Positions 17,694 to 26,609 of a stretch of DNA of 64,000 nt are shown here, one piece after another. A model generated the notes under the pieces. That model saw only the letters and a program-made list of their open reading frames with translations, searched no databases and had not been told where the DNA came from. This DNA is from CAWCDJ01 sp963796485 (GTDB lineage: Bacteria > Acidobacteriota > Terriglobia > Bryobacterales > Bryobacteraceae), in the NCBI GenBank assembly GCA_963796485.1, contig CAWCLV010000001.1, positions 372,001 through 436,000 on the forward strand. Direction: 5' to 3'. Positions within the stretch are counted from its first letter, which is position 1, and every line of letters begins with the position of its first letter. The position numbers and the translations under genes were made by a program.

Positions 17694-18926
17694 ATGGAAT
17701 TATTCAAGAACACGAATTTTGATTTCCTGGGCAAGAAGTGGCCGTTCATCATTGCCTCGCTGGTGCTGACCGTGGCCGGTTTCACGAGCATATTTGTGAA
17801 TGGCGGGCTCAAATACGGGATCGACTTCAAGGGCGGAGCCCTGATGACGGTCAAATTCGCGGGGCCGCCGCCGCTCGAGAAAATACGCTCGGCCATGTCC
17901 CACTCCAACCAGATCAAGGGTGAGGTCTCCGTCCAGAACTTCACTGGGGCCAGCGCCCAGAACGAGGTGGAGATCGGGACCGAACTGCAGACCGAAGCCC
18001 AGCTCAACATCAACCGCCAAGCGATGGAGCAGGTGCTCAAGCAAACCTTCGCCAACGCGGGGGCGGGCAAACTCGACCTCAACAATGCCAGCCAGGAAGA
18101 CCTGGTCGCGCGGCTTCGCGATCCGATCGCGCGCGCGGGCATTCCGATGAACGAACAGGAATTGCAGCGGGTCGCTCACGACATTCTGTCCATACGCGAT
18201 TCCCAGCATTCCGGCCTGTTGACGAGCTACAGTGAACTCTCCACCGTACCGGGTTTAAATGCTGGTATGATGAACACTCTTCAGCAGGAGACGTACTTGT
18301 CGCCGTATCATGTGATGCAGGTGCAGATGGTTGGACCCAAGGTCGGCGCGGACCTTAGGAACAAGGCGGTCCTGGCCACCCTGTACGCACTCGGCGGCAT
18401 GCTGATCTACATCGCGTTCCGCTTCGAGTGGATCTACGGCCTGGGCGCCGTAATCGCGGTTTTTCACGATACGATTATCACGATTGGACTGTTCTCGATT
18501 TTCAAGGAAGAGATTTCGATGACCGTCATCGCCGCCCTCCTGACATTGGTGGGCTATTCGATGAACGACACCATCGTGATCTTCGACCGGATTCGGGAGA
18601 ATTTGAAGATCTCCCGCCGCGAACCTCTGGAACAGGTTATGAACCGCTCTGTGAACCAGACACTGAGCCGGACCATCATGACCTCCGGCCTCACGTTCCT
18701 GACGGTGATTGCGCTGTTTATTTTCGGCGGTCCGGTACTGCACGGCTTCTCATTTGCGTTACTCTGTGGAATTATCGTCGGCACGTACTCGTCGGTGTTC
18801 ATCGCCAGCCCGATCGTCCTGTTCTGGCATAATTACACCGATCAGCGCAGGCGGACAGCTCCGGCGGTAGCGCCGGCGGCGCGGACCGAAGCGGCTCGCA
18901 GAAGTCCGACGAAGGCGGTTAAGTAG
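17694..18926 (+). CDS. secF: protein translocase subunit SecF
   Basis: 410-aa partner of SecD in the inner membrane. The first helix region WPFIIASLVLTVAGFTSIFV leads to GIDFKGGALMTVKF. The C-terminal helical bundle holds GYSMNDTIVIFDRIRENL, the family's proton-coupling segment. It is longer than E. coli SecF (about 320 aa). The periplasmic part has an insertion of roughly 90 residues including ASQEDLVARLRDPIARAGIP, as in other members of this phylum. The C-terminal tail is Ala/Arg-rich and probably cytoplasmic. Confidence 0.95.
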   Translation: MELFKNTNFDFLGKKWPFIIASLVLTVAGFTSIFVNGGLKYGIDFKGGALMTVKFAGPPPLEKIRSAMSHSNQIKGEVSVQNFTGASAQNEVEIGTELQTEAQLNINRQAMEQVLKQTFANAGAGKLDLNNASQEDLVARLRDPIARAGIPMNEQELQRVAHDILSIRDSQHSGLLTSYSELSTVPGLNAGMMNTLQQETYLSPYHVMQVQMVGPKVGADLRNKAVLATLYALGGMLIYIAFRFEWIYGLGAVIAVFHDTIITIGLFSIFKEEISMTVIAALLTLVGYSMNDTIVIFDRIRENLKISRREPLEQVMNRSVNQTLSRTIMTSGLTFLTVIALFIFGGPVLHGFSFALLCGIIVGTYSSVFIASPIVLFWHNYTDQRRRTAPAVAPAARTEAARRSPTKAVK

Positions 18927-18986
18927 AACGGCCCGCGGCGCTGCTGGGCACGGGCGCACGCGGTTGACAAGGAAAGGAACCTTCTT

Positions 18987-19745
18987 ATGTTTGAGCAGAC
19001 ATTCGTTGGCGGCGGTAAGACAAAGAAGACCTGGACGGTTCTGGTCGCTTTCCTCGCCCAGATCGTGCTAATCGTCGTAGCGATCATCATCCCGATGGTC
19101 TACTTCGACGTGCTTCCCACCGCGCAGTTGACCAGTTTTCTAGTGGCGCCGCCCCCGCCACCTCCACCGCCTCCCCCTCCCGCGGCCGCCCCACCTGTCA
19201 AGGTTGTGAAAGTGATCCCGCGGCAGTTCGACGCCGGGAGACTGATGGCGCCCAAGGTGGTTCCCAAGGAAGTTGCCGTCATTAGGGAAGAAGAGCTTCC
19301 GCCGCCCACGTCCGGTGTAGGCGGAGTTGTCGGTGGTGTGCCCGGCGGCGTAGCCGGCGGCGCCAGCGGCGGCGTGCTCGGCGGCATTATCGGCGCGGTT
19401 CCCTCCGCGGCTCCGCCGCCTCCTCCGCCCGAAAAGAAGGCTCCGCCACCGCCGCAGCGCATCCGTGTTGGCGGTAACGTGCAGCAGGCGAAGCTGATCC
19501 GGCAGCCGCGCCCGCTCTATCCTCCGCTCGCCAAGCAGGCCCGTATTTCGGGCGTGGTGCGGTTGAGCGCCGTGATTTCGAAGAACGGCACGATCCAAGA
19601 GCTCCAGGTGATCAGCGGCCACCCGCTGCTGGTCCCCTCCGCGCTCGAAGCGGTGAAACAGTGGGTCTACCAGCCGACCCTCCTCAACGGAGAGCCGGTG
19701 GAAGTGGTCACTCAGATCGACGTGAACTTCACGTTGAGTCAGTAA
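18987..19745 (+). CDS. tonB: TonB-family energy transducer
   Basis: 252-aa TonB-type protein anchored in the inner membrane by VLVAFLAQIVLIVVAIIIPM. A periplasmic spacer follows, with eleven consecutive prolines and then a Gly/Val-rich stretch (GVGGVVGGVPGGVAGG). The C-terminal TonB domain is recognisable from RQPRPLYPPLAKQARISGVV to the end: SGHPLLVPSALEAVKQWVYQ. It couples the ExbB/ExbD motor encoded immediately downstream to outer-membrane receptors. AAGGAA lies upstream of ATG 18987. The Gly/Val spacer is compositionally odd but common in this group. Confidence 0.92.
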   Translation: MFEQTFVGGGKTKKTWTVLVAFLAQIVLIVVAIIIPMVYFDVLPTAQLTSFLVAPPPPPPPPPPPAAAPPVKVVKVIPRQFDAGRLMAPKVVPKEVAVIREEELPPPTSGVGGVVGGVPGGVAGGASGGVLGGIIGAVPSAAPPPPPPEKKAPPPPQRIRVGGNVQQAKLIRQPRPLYPPLAKQARISGVVRLSAVISKNGTIQELQVISGHPLLVPSALEAVKQWVYQPTLLNGEPVEVVTQIDVNFTLSQ

Positions 19746-19815
19746 CCGGAAGTTCCCTGGGAACGTTAGAAGAGAAGCAGTAACAATTCAACTCGCAGGA
19801 GAGAGAGAAAAGAAA

Positions 19816-20556
19816 ATGCTTTTGCAATTGCACGTATGGTCCCTTTATCTGCTGCAAGAGAGCAGCGCCGTGAGCTGGGATCCCATCCACCTCTGGCAAC
19901 AGATGGGCCCCCTGGCCAAGGCGGTCGTCATCGGCCTGTTCATCATGTCGGCCTATTCGATCGGCATCATGATCGACAGAGTCATGGCTTACAATGCCGC
20001 CCGCAAGCAGTCCCGGGCGTTTGCTCCGGCGGTTGCTGGTGCCCTGCGCGAAGGAAAGTTGGATGAGGCGGTAAAGATTGCGGACCGCTACAAGAAGAGC
20101 CACCTGGCGAAGGTCGTCGTCGCCGGTCTCCAGGAGTTCCAGGCGCACCAGATCAGCTCCGAAATTCCCGGTGAGGAAATCGATGCCTCCAAGCGCGCCC
20201 TCGAACGCGCCGAAGCCATCGTCCATGCCGAACTGAAGCGCGGCGTCAGCGGTCTCGCGACCATCGGCTCCACCGCTCCCTTCGTCGGTCTGTTCGGAAC
20301 GGTCGTCGGCATCATCAACGCGTTCAAAGGTATTTCGACAGAAAAGTCCACCGGTCTCGGCGCGGTTGCCGGCGGTATTTCCGAAGCCCTCGTGACCACC
20401 GCTATCGGTTTGTTCGTGGCTATTCCCGCAGTCTGGATGTTCAACTATTTCACGAACAAGATCGAAGCTTTCGACGTGGAAATGGGGAACTCCAGTTCCG
20501 AGCTGATCGACTACTTCCTGAAGCGGTCCCAGCGCGGCGCGGGCGCCCGCAAGTAG
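19816..20556 (+). CDS. exbB: MotA/TolQ/ExbB proton channel protein
   Basis: 246-aa ExbB/TolQ family subunit of the proton motor that energises TonB. There are three membrane segments: LAKAVVIGLFIMSAYSIGIM, then IGSTAPFVGLFGTVVGIINA in the conserved GLFGTVxGI motif, then EALVTTAIGLFVAIPAVWMF. A strong purine-rich Shine-Dalgarno (AGGAGAGAGAG) precedes the ATG. It is followed by two ExbD genes, the arrangement used by many bacteria with several TonB-dependent receptors. Confidence 0.95.
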   Translation: MLLQLHVWSLYLLQESSAVSWDPIHLWQQMGPLAKAVVIGLFIMSAYSIGIMIDRVMAYNAARKQSRAFAPAVAGALREGKLDEAVKIADRYKKSHLAKVVVAGLQEFQAHQISSEIPGEEIDASKRALERAEAIVHAELKRGVSGLATIGSTAPFVGLFGTVVGIINAFKGISTEKSTGLGAVAGGISEALVTTAIGLFVAIPAVWMFNYFTNKIEAFDVEMGNSSSELIDYFLKRSQRGAGARK

Positions 20557-20675
20557 TTGTTCCGATAGCCGCGCCGCTGTGGGCGGCGTGGCAATTAATG
20601 GATCCGGCGAGTTGATGAAATAGGGGGCCTCCTCGCGAGGCTCCCTGATTCCTGCCGAGTTCCTTGGAGAACACG

Positions 20676-21158
20676 ATGGCGAAGAAAAAGGACGAGAAAA
20701 AGTACAAAGCTCCCCCGCCGGTTGCCGACATCAACGTGACCCCGATGGTGGACGTCATGCTCGTGATGCTCATCATCTTCATGGTCATCACGCCGATGTT
20801 GTCCAAGGGCGTCAGCGTCGATCTGGCGAAGACCAGGAATCCGATCCCGATGCAGGCTGCGGATAAGAGCGACGCGATCGTCTGTGCGATCACTCGCGAC
20901 GGAAAGACCTACCTCAATACCACGCAGATGCCTCCGGAAGATCTCCCCAACAAGGTGAAAGACCTTCTGAGCAACCGCATCGATAAAGAGGTTTTCGTGA
21001 AGGCCGATTCTCGTGCCCGGTACGAAAAGGTTGTGGATGTGGTTGATAACCTGCGCGCGGCGGGAGTGGACAGCCTTGGCCTCTTGACCGAGCAGGTTCA
21101 GGATACTCACAAGCCCGCAAGTGTATCGGCTCCGGCCGGTGCGCCCGCTGGTCAATAG
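20676..21158 (+). CDS. exbD: biopolymer transport protein ExbD
   Basis: First of two ExbD/TolR proteins, 160 aa from ATG 20676, which has GGAG seven bases upstream; the TTG at 20664 is less likely. The single helix NVTPMVDVMLVMLIIFMVIT carries the conserved aspartate needed for proton flow. The periplasmic part follows, ending in a Pro/Ala-rich tail. It works with ExbB and TonB encoded upstream. Confidence 0.93.
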   Translation: MAKKKDEKKYKAPPPVADINVTPMVDVMLVMLIIFMVITPMLSKGVSVDLAKTRNPIPMQAADKSDAIVCAITRDGKTYLNTTQMPPEDLPNKVKDLLSNRIDKEVFVKADSRARYEKVVDVVDNLRAAGVDSLGLLTEQVQDTHKPASVSAPAGAPAGQ

Positions 21159-21179
21159 GTTTCATAAAGGAGCAATTCT

Positions 21180-21608
21180 ATGGGAATGGCAGTCGGCGGA
21201 CCCGGTGGCGGTCCGAAAGCTGATATCAACATGACGCCGATGATCGACGTCCTGCTGGTGCTGATCATCATCTTCATGGTGATCACACCCTTGACGCCGA
21301 AGGGGCTCGAGGCCCTGGTTCCGCAGCCGCCTCCGCCCAACCAGCCCCCGAATCAGTCGGACCAGCGCACGGTGGTCATCGTGATCGATAAGGATCACAA
21401 GTATTCGATCAACAGCGATCCCATTGCGGAAGATCAACTGGGCGACCGCCTGGAGCAGATCTTCAAGACTCGCGCCGAACGCGTCGTGTTCGTCAAGGGC
21501 GATCCGTCGATCGAGTTCCAGTGGGTGGCCAAAGCAATCGACGTGGCGCACGGGGCCGGCATCGATAAGGTGGGGCTGATGACCGCCAAGGTGGAGGCCG
21601 GACAGTAG
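21180..21608 (+). CDS. exbD: biopolymer transport protein ExbD, second copy
   Basis: Second ExbD/TolR protein, 142 aa. The helix NMTPMIDVLLVLIIIFMVIT again has the conserved aspartate, and AKAIDVAHGAGIDKVGLMTA ends the periplasmic domain in typical fashion. AAGGAG precedes ATG 21180. It diverges clearly from the first copy, so the pair may form a hetero-dimeric ExbD within one motor or serve different transducers. Confidence 0.93.
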   Translation: MGMAVGGPGGGPKADINMTPMIDVLLVLIIIFMVITPLTPKGLEALVPQPPPPNQPPNQSDQRTVVIVIDKDHKYSINSDPIAEDQLGDRLEQIFKTRAERVVFVKGDPSIEFQWVAKAIDVAHGAGIDKVGLMTAKVEAGQ

Positions 21609-21610
21609 CT

Positions 21611-22420
21611 ATGCGCAAATCGGTTCTGATCCTGTCCGTAGCCGGAGCGATGCTCCTGGCCGCGGGTTGCACGCAGTTGAAGGCGCGCAATGAGCTCAAC
21701 AAGGGGGTCCAGGCTTTCAAGTCGGCGCAGTATCCGGATGCCGTGGAGAGCTTCAAGAAGGCCGTCGAGTACGATCCGAATTTCTCGACCGCCCGCCTTT
21801 ACCTGGCGACGGCCTACATGCAGCAATACATCCCCGGCGCGGATTCTCCGGAGAACAATCAGATGGCGCAGGCCGCGCACGACCAGTTCATGAAGGTTCT
21901 CGATCAGAATCCGAATGACAAGGTCGCGATCGCTTCCATCGCTTCTCTTTACCTCAACCAGAAGAAGTGGGACGACGCCCAGAAGTGGTACGAGAAATTG
22001 GCCGCCGTCGATCCCAGCAACAAAGATGCCTACTATAGCCTTGGCTTCATTGCCTGGTCCAGATGGTATCCCGCGTATGGTACCGCGCGGGCGAACCTCG
22101 GGATGAAACAGGAAGATCCTGGCCCGATCAAGGACAAAAAGGTCAAGGATGAATTGAAGGCCAAGTTCGGACCGGTCATCGATTACGGCTTACAGTCGCT
22201 CGACAAGGCCCTTCAGATCGATCCCGAGTACGATGACGCGATGGCGTATGAGAACCTCCTGATCCGCGAACGTGCCGACCTGATGGAGTCCAAGCCGGAG
22301 TACGAACAGCAGGTCAAGATCGCCGACGACTGGGTGCAGAAAGCCCTGGCCACCAAGAAGGCCAAGGCCGAAAAGAAGGCAGCCTCCGGCGGCGGTATCG
22401 TAGCCGAGACACCGAAATAG
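21611..22420 (+). CDS. TPR lipoprotein
   Basis: 269-aa lipoprotein: MRKSVLILSVAGAMLLAAGC has a lipobox ending in cysteine 20. Three TPR-like repeats follow, such as FKSAQYPDAVESFKKAVEYD, then a Lys-rich region and a Lys/Ala tail. It starts two bases after the second exbD and is surely in the same operon. A periplasmic scaffold role with the Ton motor is inferred from position; no enzymatic motif is seen. Confidence 0.85.
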   Translation: MRKSVLILSVAGAMLLAAGCTQLKARNELNKGVQAFKSAQYPDAVESFKKAVEYDPNFSTARLYLATAYMQQYIPGADSPENNQMAQAAHDQFMKVLDQNPNDKVAIASIASLYLNQKKWDDAQKWYEKLAAVDPSNKDAYYSLGFIAWSRWYPAYGTARANLGMKQEDPGPIKDKKVKDELKAKFGPVIDYGLQSLDKALQIDPEYDDAMAYENLLIRERADLMESKPEYEQQVKIADDWVQKALATKKAKAEKKAASGGGIVAETPK

Positions 22421-22478
22421 TCATTTCCCAAAGGGTGGGCCGGCGTCCCTGCCGGCCTGCCTGCTCCCTCCCCCCTGC

Positions 22479-22484
22479 TACAAT
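22479..22484 (+). promoter_or_regulatory. candidate -10 box (TACAAT) before relA/spoT
   Basis: TACAAT nine bases upstream of the GTG start at 22494, with no Shine-Dalgarno between. Together with similar boxes before tgt, acnA and the haemoglobin gene it suggests very short or absent leaders. Confidence 0.4.
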
Positions 22485-22493
22485 CGAACTAGA

Positions 22494-24716
22494 GTGGCAA
22501 TCGATTCCCCCAGCGTTTCCGAATCCACACCCAGCGACCCTTCGCCCGACCCGGCGGAACAGCTATATCGCGAACTCGAAGCCAAGATTCGGGAATACCG
22601 CCCGAAAGACGACTTAAGCGTCCTTCAGAAAGCCTTCCGTTTCGCCAGCCAGTGTCACGAAGGGCAAACCCGGGATTCCGGCGAGCCCTACATGGTCCAC
22701 CCAGTCATGGTGGCCCATATCCTGGCGGATATGCGGATGGACATCGTGGCCATGGTCACGGGCCTGCTGCACGATGTCGTCGAGGATACGAGCGTCACCT
22801 TCGATCAGGTTCGGAAGGAGTTCGGAGACGAGGTTGCCCGCTGCGTCGATGGCCTCACGAAGCTGAGCAAACTGGATGTATTCTCGGCGGAAGACCGCCA
22901 GGCGGAGAGCTTTCGCAAGATGCTGCTCGCCATGGTGGAGGATATCCGCGTCATCATGGTGAAGCTTGCGGACCGCATGCACAACATGCGGACGCTCGGC
23001 TATCTCGACCCCGAGCGCCGCGAACGCATCGCCCGTGAAACGATCGAGATTTACGCTCCCATCGCCCACCGCCTGGGAATGGGCAAGATTCGCGGCGAAC
23101 TCGAGGACCTCGCGTTCCAGCACCTGGAGCCCGAGGCCTACGAGGAGATTCTGCGGGCCATCGAGTCGCGCCGCCACTCGAACGAGGAGTTCCTCGTCGA
23201 AATCCGATTGACGGTGGAGTCGGAAATGCGGCGGGAGGGCATTCCGGCTCGCATCGACGGCCGCATCAAGCGCCCCTATTCCGTTTTTCAGAAGCTGCGC
23301 CGGCAGAAGATCACGGTCGATCAGGTCTATGACCTGATGGCGCTGCGGATCATCACCGATTCGGTCAAGAACTGCTATGCCGCGCTGGGCGTGATCCACA
23401 ACAAGTGGCGCCCCATTCCCGGCAGGATCAAGGACTTCATCGCGATCCCCCGGCCCAACCTCTACCAGTCGCTGCACACCTCCGTCGTCGGTCCGCACGG
23501 GCAGACGTTCGAGGTGCAGATCCGAACGGAGGAGATGCACCGCATCTCCGAGGAGGGGATTGCGGCGCACTGGAAGTATAAGGAAGGGCGCAAGGGCCCG
23601 GCCGCCGACGACCAGCGGATCGCCTGGCTTCGCCACCTGGTGGAGTGGCAGCGCGATGTGCAGGACCCGACCGAGTTCATGTCCACCCTCAAGGTGGACC
23701 TCTATCCCGAGGAAGCTTACACCTTTACCCCGCGCGGTAAAGTGATCGTGCTGCCGCGCGACGCGACGCCCATCGACTTCGCTTATGCCATCCATTCCGA
23801 CGTAGGGCACACCTGCGTGGGCGCGAAGGTGAACGGCCGCATCGTACCCCTGCGTTCTTCGCTCCGCAACGGCGACATTGTGGAGATCATGACGCAACCG
23901 GGGCATGAGCCGAGCAAGGACTGGCTCGCCTTCGTCAAGACCTCCCGGGCACGCAACAAGATCAAGCACGTCATCAATACCAGCGAGCGCACAAAGGCGA
24001 TCGAAATCGGGCAGAAGTATCTGGAAAAAGAGGCCCGGCGCCTGGGGGTGCAGCTCGGCAAGGTGACGAAGCCGGATCTCGAAAAGGTCGCGTCCGAATA
24101 CGGCTACAGCAAGATGGAAGATCTGTACGCCGCGCTCGGATATGGCAAGTTTTCCGCCCGCCAGGTCCTCACCAAGGTCGCGCCCGGACAGGTCAGGGAC
24201 GAAGTTATCGAAAAGCCGCCCGAGGCGGCGACTCCGTCCACGATGCCGGGCAAGCCGCGCGACGGCGATGCCATCATCAAGGTGCGGGGGATCGACGATC
24301 TGCTCGTCTACCGCGCCAAGTGCTGCAATCCGATCCGCGGCGAAGCGATCGTCGGATATGTCACGCGCGGCAAAGGCGTGGCAGTGCACTCTAAGATGTG
24401 CCCTAACGTGCAGAGCCTGATGTACGACGTGGAGCGGAAGATCGAAGTGGAATGGGCGCGCGCGGCCGAGGATGCGTTCCCCGTTCGTATCGTGGTCCAC
24501 ACCGATGACCGTCCCGGAATGCTCAATCAGCTGACGTCCGTCCTCTCCGGCGAGAATACGAACATTCGAAGCCTGGAGGCCAAGACGGAGCTGGATCATG
24601 ATGGCGGCGTGGTCGAAATGACGGTGGACGTGCGCGACAAGAAACAACTCGAAAAGCTCGTTTCCGCCATGCGCCGTATTTCCGGCGTGCGCGATGTCGA
24701 GCGCCAGTTTAATTAA
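22494..24716 (+). CDS. relA: bifunctional (p)ppGpp synthase/hydrolase
   Basis: 740-aa Rel/SpoT-type enzyme making and degrading (p)ppGpp in the stringent response. The HD hydrolase domain is at about residues 60-200, with LLHDVVEDT. The synthetase domain has RIKDFIAIPRPNLYQSLHTS and FEVQIRTEEMHRISEEGIAA. The RxKD form of the synthetase loop is typical of bifunctional Rel/SpoT enzymes rather than RelA-only ones. A TGS domain (YTFTPRGKVIVLPRDATPID) and a C-terminal ACT domain follow. The start is GTG 22494; no ATG fits the N-terminus. It is the only such gene in the window. Confidence 0.95.
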   Translation: MAIDSPSVSESTPSDPSPDPAEQLYRELEAKIREYRPKDDLSVLQKAFRFASQCHEGQTRDSGEPYMVHPVMVAHILADMRMDIVAMVTGLLHDVVEDTSVTFDQVRKEFGDEVARCVDGLTKLSKLDVFSAEDRQAESFRKMLLAMVEDIRVIMVKLADRMHNMRTLGYLDPERRERIARETIEIYAPIAHRLGMGKIRGELEDLAFQHLEPEAYEEILRAIESRRHSNEEFLVEIRLTVESEMRREGIPARIDGRIKRPYSVFQKLRRQKITVDQVYDLMALRIITDSVKNCYAALGVIHNKWRPIPGRIKDFIAIPRPNLYQSLHTSVVGPHGQTFEVQIRTEEMHRISEEGIAAHWKYKEGRKGPAADDQRIAWLRHLVEWQRDVQDPTEFMSTLKVDLYPEEAYTFTPRGKVIVLPRDATPIDFAYAIHSDVGHTCVGAKVNGRIVPLRSSLRNGDIVEIMTQPGHEPSKDWLAFVKTSRARNKIKHVINTSERTKAIEIGQKYLEKEARRLGVQLGKVTKPDLEKVASEYGYSKMEDLYAALGYGKFSARQVLTKVAPGQVRDEVIEKPPEAATPSTMPGKPRDGDAIIKVRGIDDLLVYRAKCCNPIRGEAIVGYVTRGKGVAVHSKMCPNVQSLMYDVERKIEVEWARAAEDAFPVRIVVHTDDRPGMLNQLTSVLSGENTNIRSLEAKTELDHDGGVVEMTVDVRDKKQLEKLVSAMRRISGVRDVERQFN

Positions 24717-24718
24717 TA

Positions 24719-25093
24719 ATGTCTTTTTCAACAGATCCGGAACACATTGCCATCTCCAAATCGAAGGGGATCAAAATCGATTGGAAGGATGGGCACCACA
24801 GCGAGTACGGCCTGGTCTATCTGCGGGACAAGTGCCCCTGTGCCACCTGCACCGGAGCGCATGGAACGCCTCCGCGGCAGCCGGAATCCGAATCCGAATC
24901 CAACTCCAACTCGCCGTTTCCGATGTTCAAGCCCGCGCTGAAGATGTTGGGAGTCGAACCGGTGGGGAATTACGCCATTCGCATCAACTGGAGCGACGGC
25001 CACAACTCGGGAATCTATTCCTACGAACACTTCCGCGAGATCTGCCCTTGTGAAGAGTGCCGGGCGGCGCAAAGTTCCGGAATAGCGCGTTAG
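24719..25093 (+). CDS. DUF971 (GBBH-like N-terminal domain) protein
   Basis: 124-aa protein made of the DUF971 domain: KIDWKDGHHSEYGLVYLRDK, then CPCATCTGAHGT, later YAIRINWSDGHNSGIYSYEH and FREICPCEECR. The two CxxC pairs suggest zinc or Fe-S binding. The family is linked to Fe-S assembly in some bacteria, but the function is unsettled. A Ser/Glu/Asn dipeptide run (ESESESNSNS) interrupts the middle of the domain and is encoded by a short imperfect tandem repeat. It starts two bases after the relA stop. Confidence 0.85.
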   Translation: MSFSTDPEHIAISKSKGIKIDWKDGHHSEYGLVYLRDKCPCATCTGAHGTPPRQPESESESNSNSPFPMFKPALKMLGVEPVGNYAIRINWSDGHNSGIYSYEHFREICPCEECRAAQSSGIAR

Positions 25094-25167
25094 CCGTGGA
25101 CGCGAAGGAAAAGCGATTCACCCGCCAAGTCACCGCGTGGCCCGTGCTGAAGCCGGCCCAACGCCAT

Positions 25168-25188
25168 GTGGGGCAGGTTTCAACCTGC
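25168..25188 (+). repeat. variant copy of the dispersed palindrome
   Basis: GTGGGGCAGGTTTCAACCTGC keeps the outer GTGGGGCAGG and a perfect inner palindrome but has a different centre from the full copies. A second hairpin (GCGGGGCTTTGGCCCCGC) follows. It lies between the DUF971 gene and the terminator of the second TonB gene. Confidence 0.55.
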
Positions 25189-25283
25189 GCGGGGCTTTGG
25201 CCCCGCTGCGGCATACGTTTGCGGCAAGTCGGCAGCGAGCCGCGGAGACGCCGAAGCCGCGGTCGCCGGCAGTTGCGGTTCAA

Positions 25284-25316
25284 ATAAAAAAGGCGGCCTC
25301 GCGCGAGGCCGCCTTG
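25284..25316 (-). terminator. rho-independent terminator of the second TonB gene
   Basis: On the minus strand a GC-rich stem, AAGGCGGCCTCGC pairing with GCGAGGCCGCCTT (25290-25315), is followed by a run of T. It sits 25 bases downstream of the TonB stop at 25342. Confidence 0.8.
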
Positions 25317-25341
25317 AAAAGCACACACCTGAATCTTCCAC

Positions 25342-26337
25342 CTATAGGAGCCTGAAATTTACTTCGATGGTGGCCGCAACCGTAACCGCGTGGCCGTCCT
25401 TATAGCCGGGCTTGAACTTCCATTTCTTCACGGCTTCGATCGCCTTTTCATCGAGGCCCAAGCCCAGGCTGCGGGCGACCCTGATGTTGGTGGCGCGGCC
25501 GCTGGGGTCGACTTCGATGTAGAGAAGAACCGTGCCCTGGTACTTTGCCTTGCGGGCTTCTTCGGAATACTCGGGCTCCACCTTGTAGAGGAGAGCCGGG
25601 GCAGTCACGCCGCCGCCGACGCGGAACACGCCGCCGCCGGCGCCGCCGCCTTCACCGGGGCCGAATCCGCCGCCCTTTCCGGAACCTACGCCGCCGCCGG
25701 AGCCGGAGCCGATTCCGCCGCCCGACCCGGGGCCGTTCGAGGGAGGACCGATCTTCGCGAGCGGATCGCCATACTGCGCCATGTTGACCTGGGGCAGGTT
25801 GATATCCGGAGGTGCGATGATGCTGGGCTCCATCGTGAGTTTGGGATTCGGGTTATTCACGACGGCCATCGGTGGGGTAAATTGCCGCAGAGAAGCCTTC
25901 GGCAGGCGGCCCTTGCTGGCCGGCAGGGGAGATCGGTCTCCACCGCCGCCTCCACCGCCCATTGCCTGCTTCTTGGGCGCCATTTTCGGGACAAAAGGAT
26001 CCACATCCACAGGCATGATCAGCGGGGTGATCTGCTTGATCTGGTCTTGCACGATTTTCGTAGAGAAGACCGTGAACAGGAGTACCACGAAGCCGACCTG
26101 AAAGCCAGTCGACATCATGAAGGATTTCTTCTGACGACCGTAAAGGCCCCAAATATCCTTTACTGCCACCGGCTTGGATGTCAGTTCCAGCGGTGGCAGC
26201 TTGGGCGGGTTGATGGTTTCCTTGATGTTGCGGAAGAAATTGGTATACCAGGGCTCTTCCACTTCCGCGACCAGGAGTCGCGACAGATGATCGTCGGCGT
26301 TAAAAAGCGGGTTGTTTGGTTGCGACAGGTCAGCCAT
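25342..26337 (-). CDS. TonB-family protein, orphan
   Basis: 331-aa TonB-like energy transducer. The cytoplasmic N-terminus is unusually long (about 70 residues), with the membrane helix at SMGFQVGFVVLLFTVFS-like sequence near residue 80. The periplasmic spacer is Gly/Ser-rich (GPGSGGGIGSGSGGGVGSGK). The C-terminal TonB domain reads ALLYKVEPEYSEEARKAKYQ, ending GHAVTVAATIEVNFRLL. No exbB or exbD accompanies it, so it may share the motor at 19816-21608 or act in gliding or stress. A strong terminator follows. Confidence 0.85.
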   Translation of the reverse strand: MADLSQPNNPLFNADDHLSRLLVAEVEEPWYTNFFRNIKETINPPKLPPLELTSKPVAVKDIWGLYGRQKKSFMMSTGFQVGFVVLLFTVFSTKIVQDQIKQITPLIMPVDVDPFVPKMAPKKQAMGGGGGGGDRSPLPASKGRLPKASLRQFTPPMAVVNNPNPKLTMEPSIIAPPDINLPQVNMAQYGDPLAKIGPPSNGPGSGGGIGSGSGGGVGSGKGGGFGPGEGGGAGGGVFRVGGGVTAPALLYKVEPEYSEEARKAKYQGTVLLYIEVDPSGRATNIRVARSLGLGLDEKAIEAVKKWKFKPGYKDGHAVTVAATIEVNFRLL

Positions 26338-26609
26338 TTTGATCCACCAGTTCTCGGCAGAGAACCGCTGTCTACAGCCTATTGGACGCTTTCGGCTCTT
26401 CAGCCGTTACAGGTTTTGGAAAATCGTTACCCGAACAGCTTATGCAGCAGTGTACCACATCCGTTGTATCTGTAGCTTGTAAAAACAACGACATAGCCCC
26501 TCCCTGAGCCATTGATGCAACACTGTGGCGGAAAGCTTCCAAAAATGGAATCGCTCCGTACGACCAGTTTCAATTGCGGCGGCGAACGAACTTCGTCAGA
26601 ATCGGATTA

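Noticed and set aside
20622..20646. Inverted repeat before exbD as an attenuator
   Set aside because: Imperfect stem and no T-run; too weak to call.
22439..22456. GCCGGC palindrome after the TPR lipoprotein as a terminator
   Set aside because: Short arms and no T-run; left uncalled.
22614..24731. 705-aa open frame antisense to relA
   Set aside because: It lies entirely opposite a clear relA/spoT gene, has no domain pattern, and is explained by GC-rich codon use.
24880..24912. Small tandem repeat within the DUF971 gene as a CRISPR-like unit
   Set aside because: Six-base units encoding Ser-Glu/Asn inside a coding region, no spacers.
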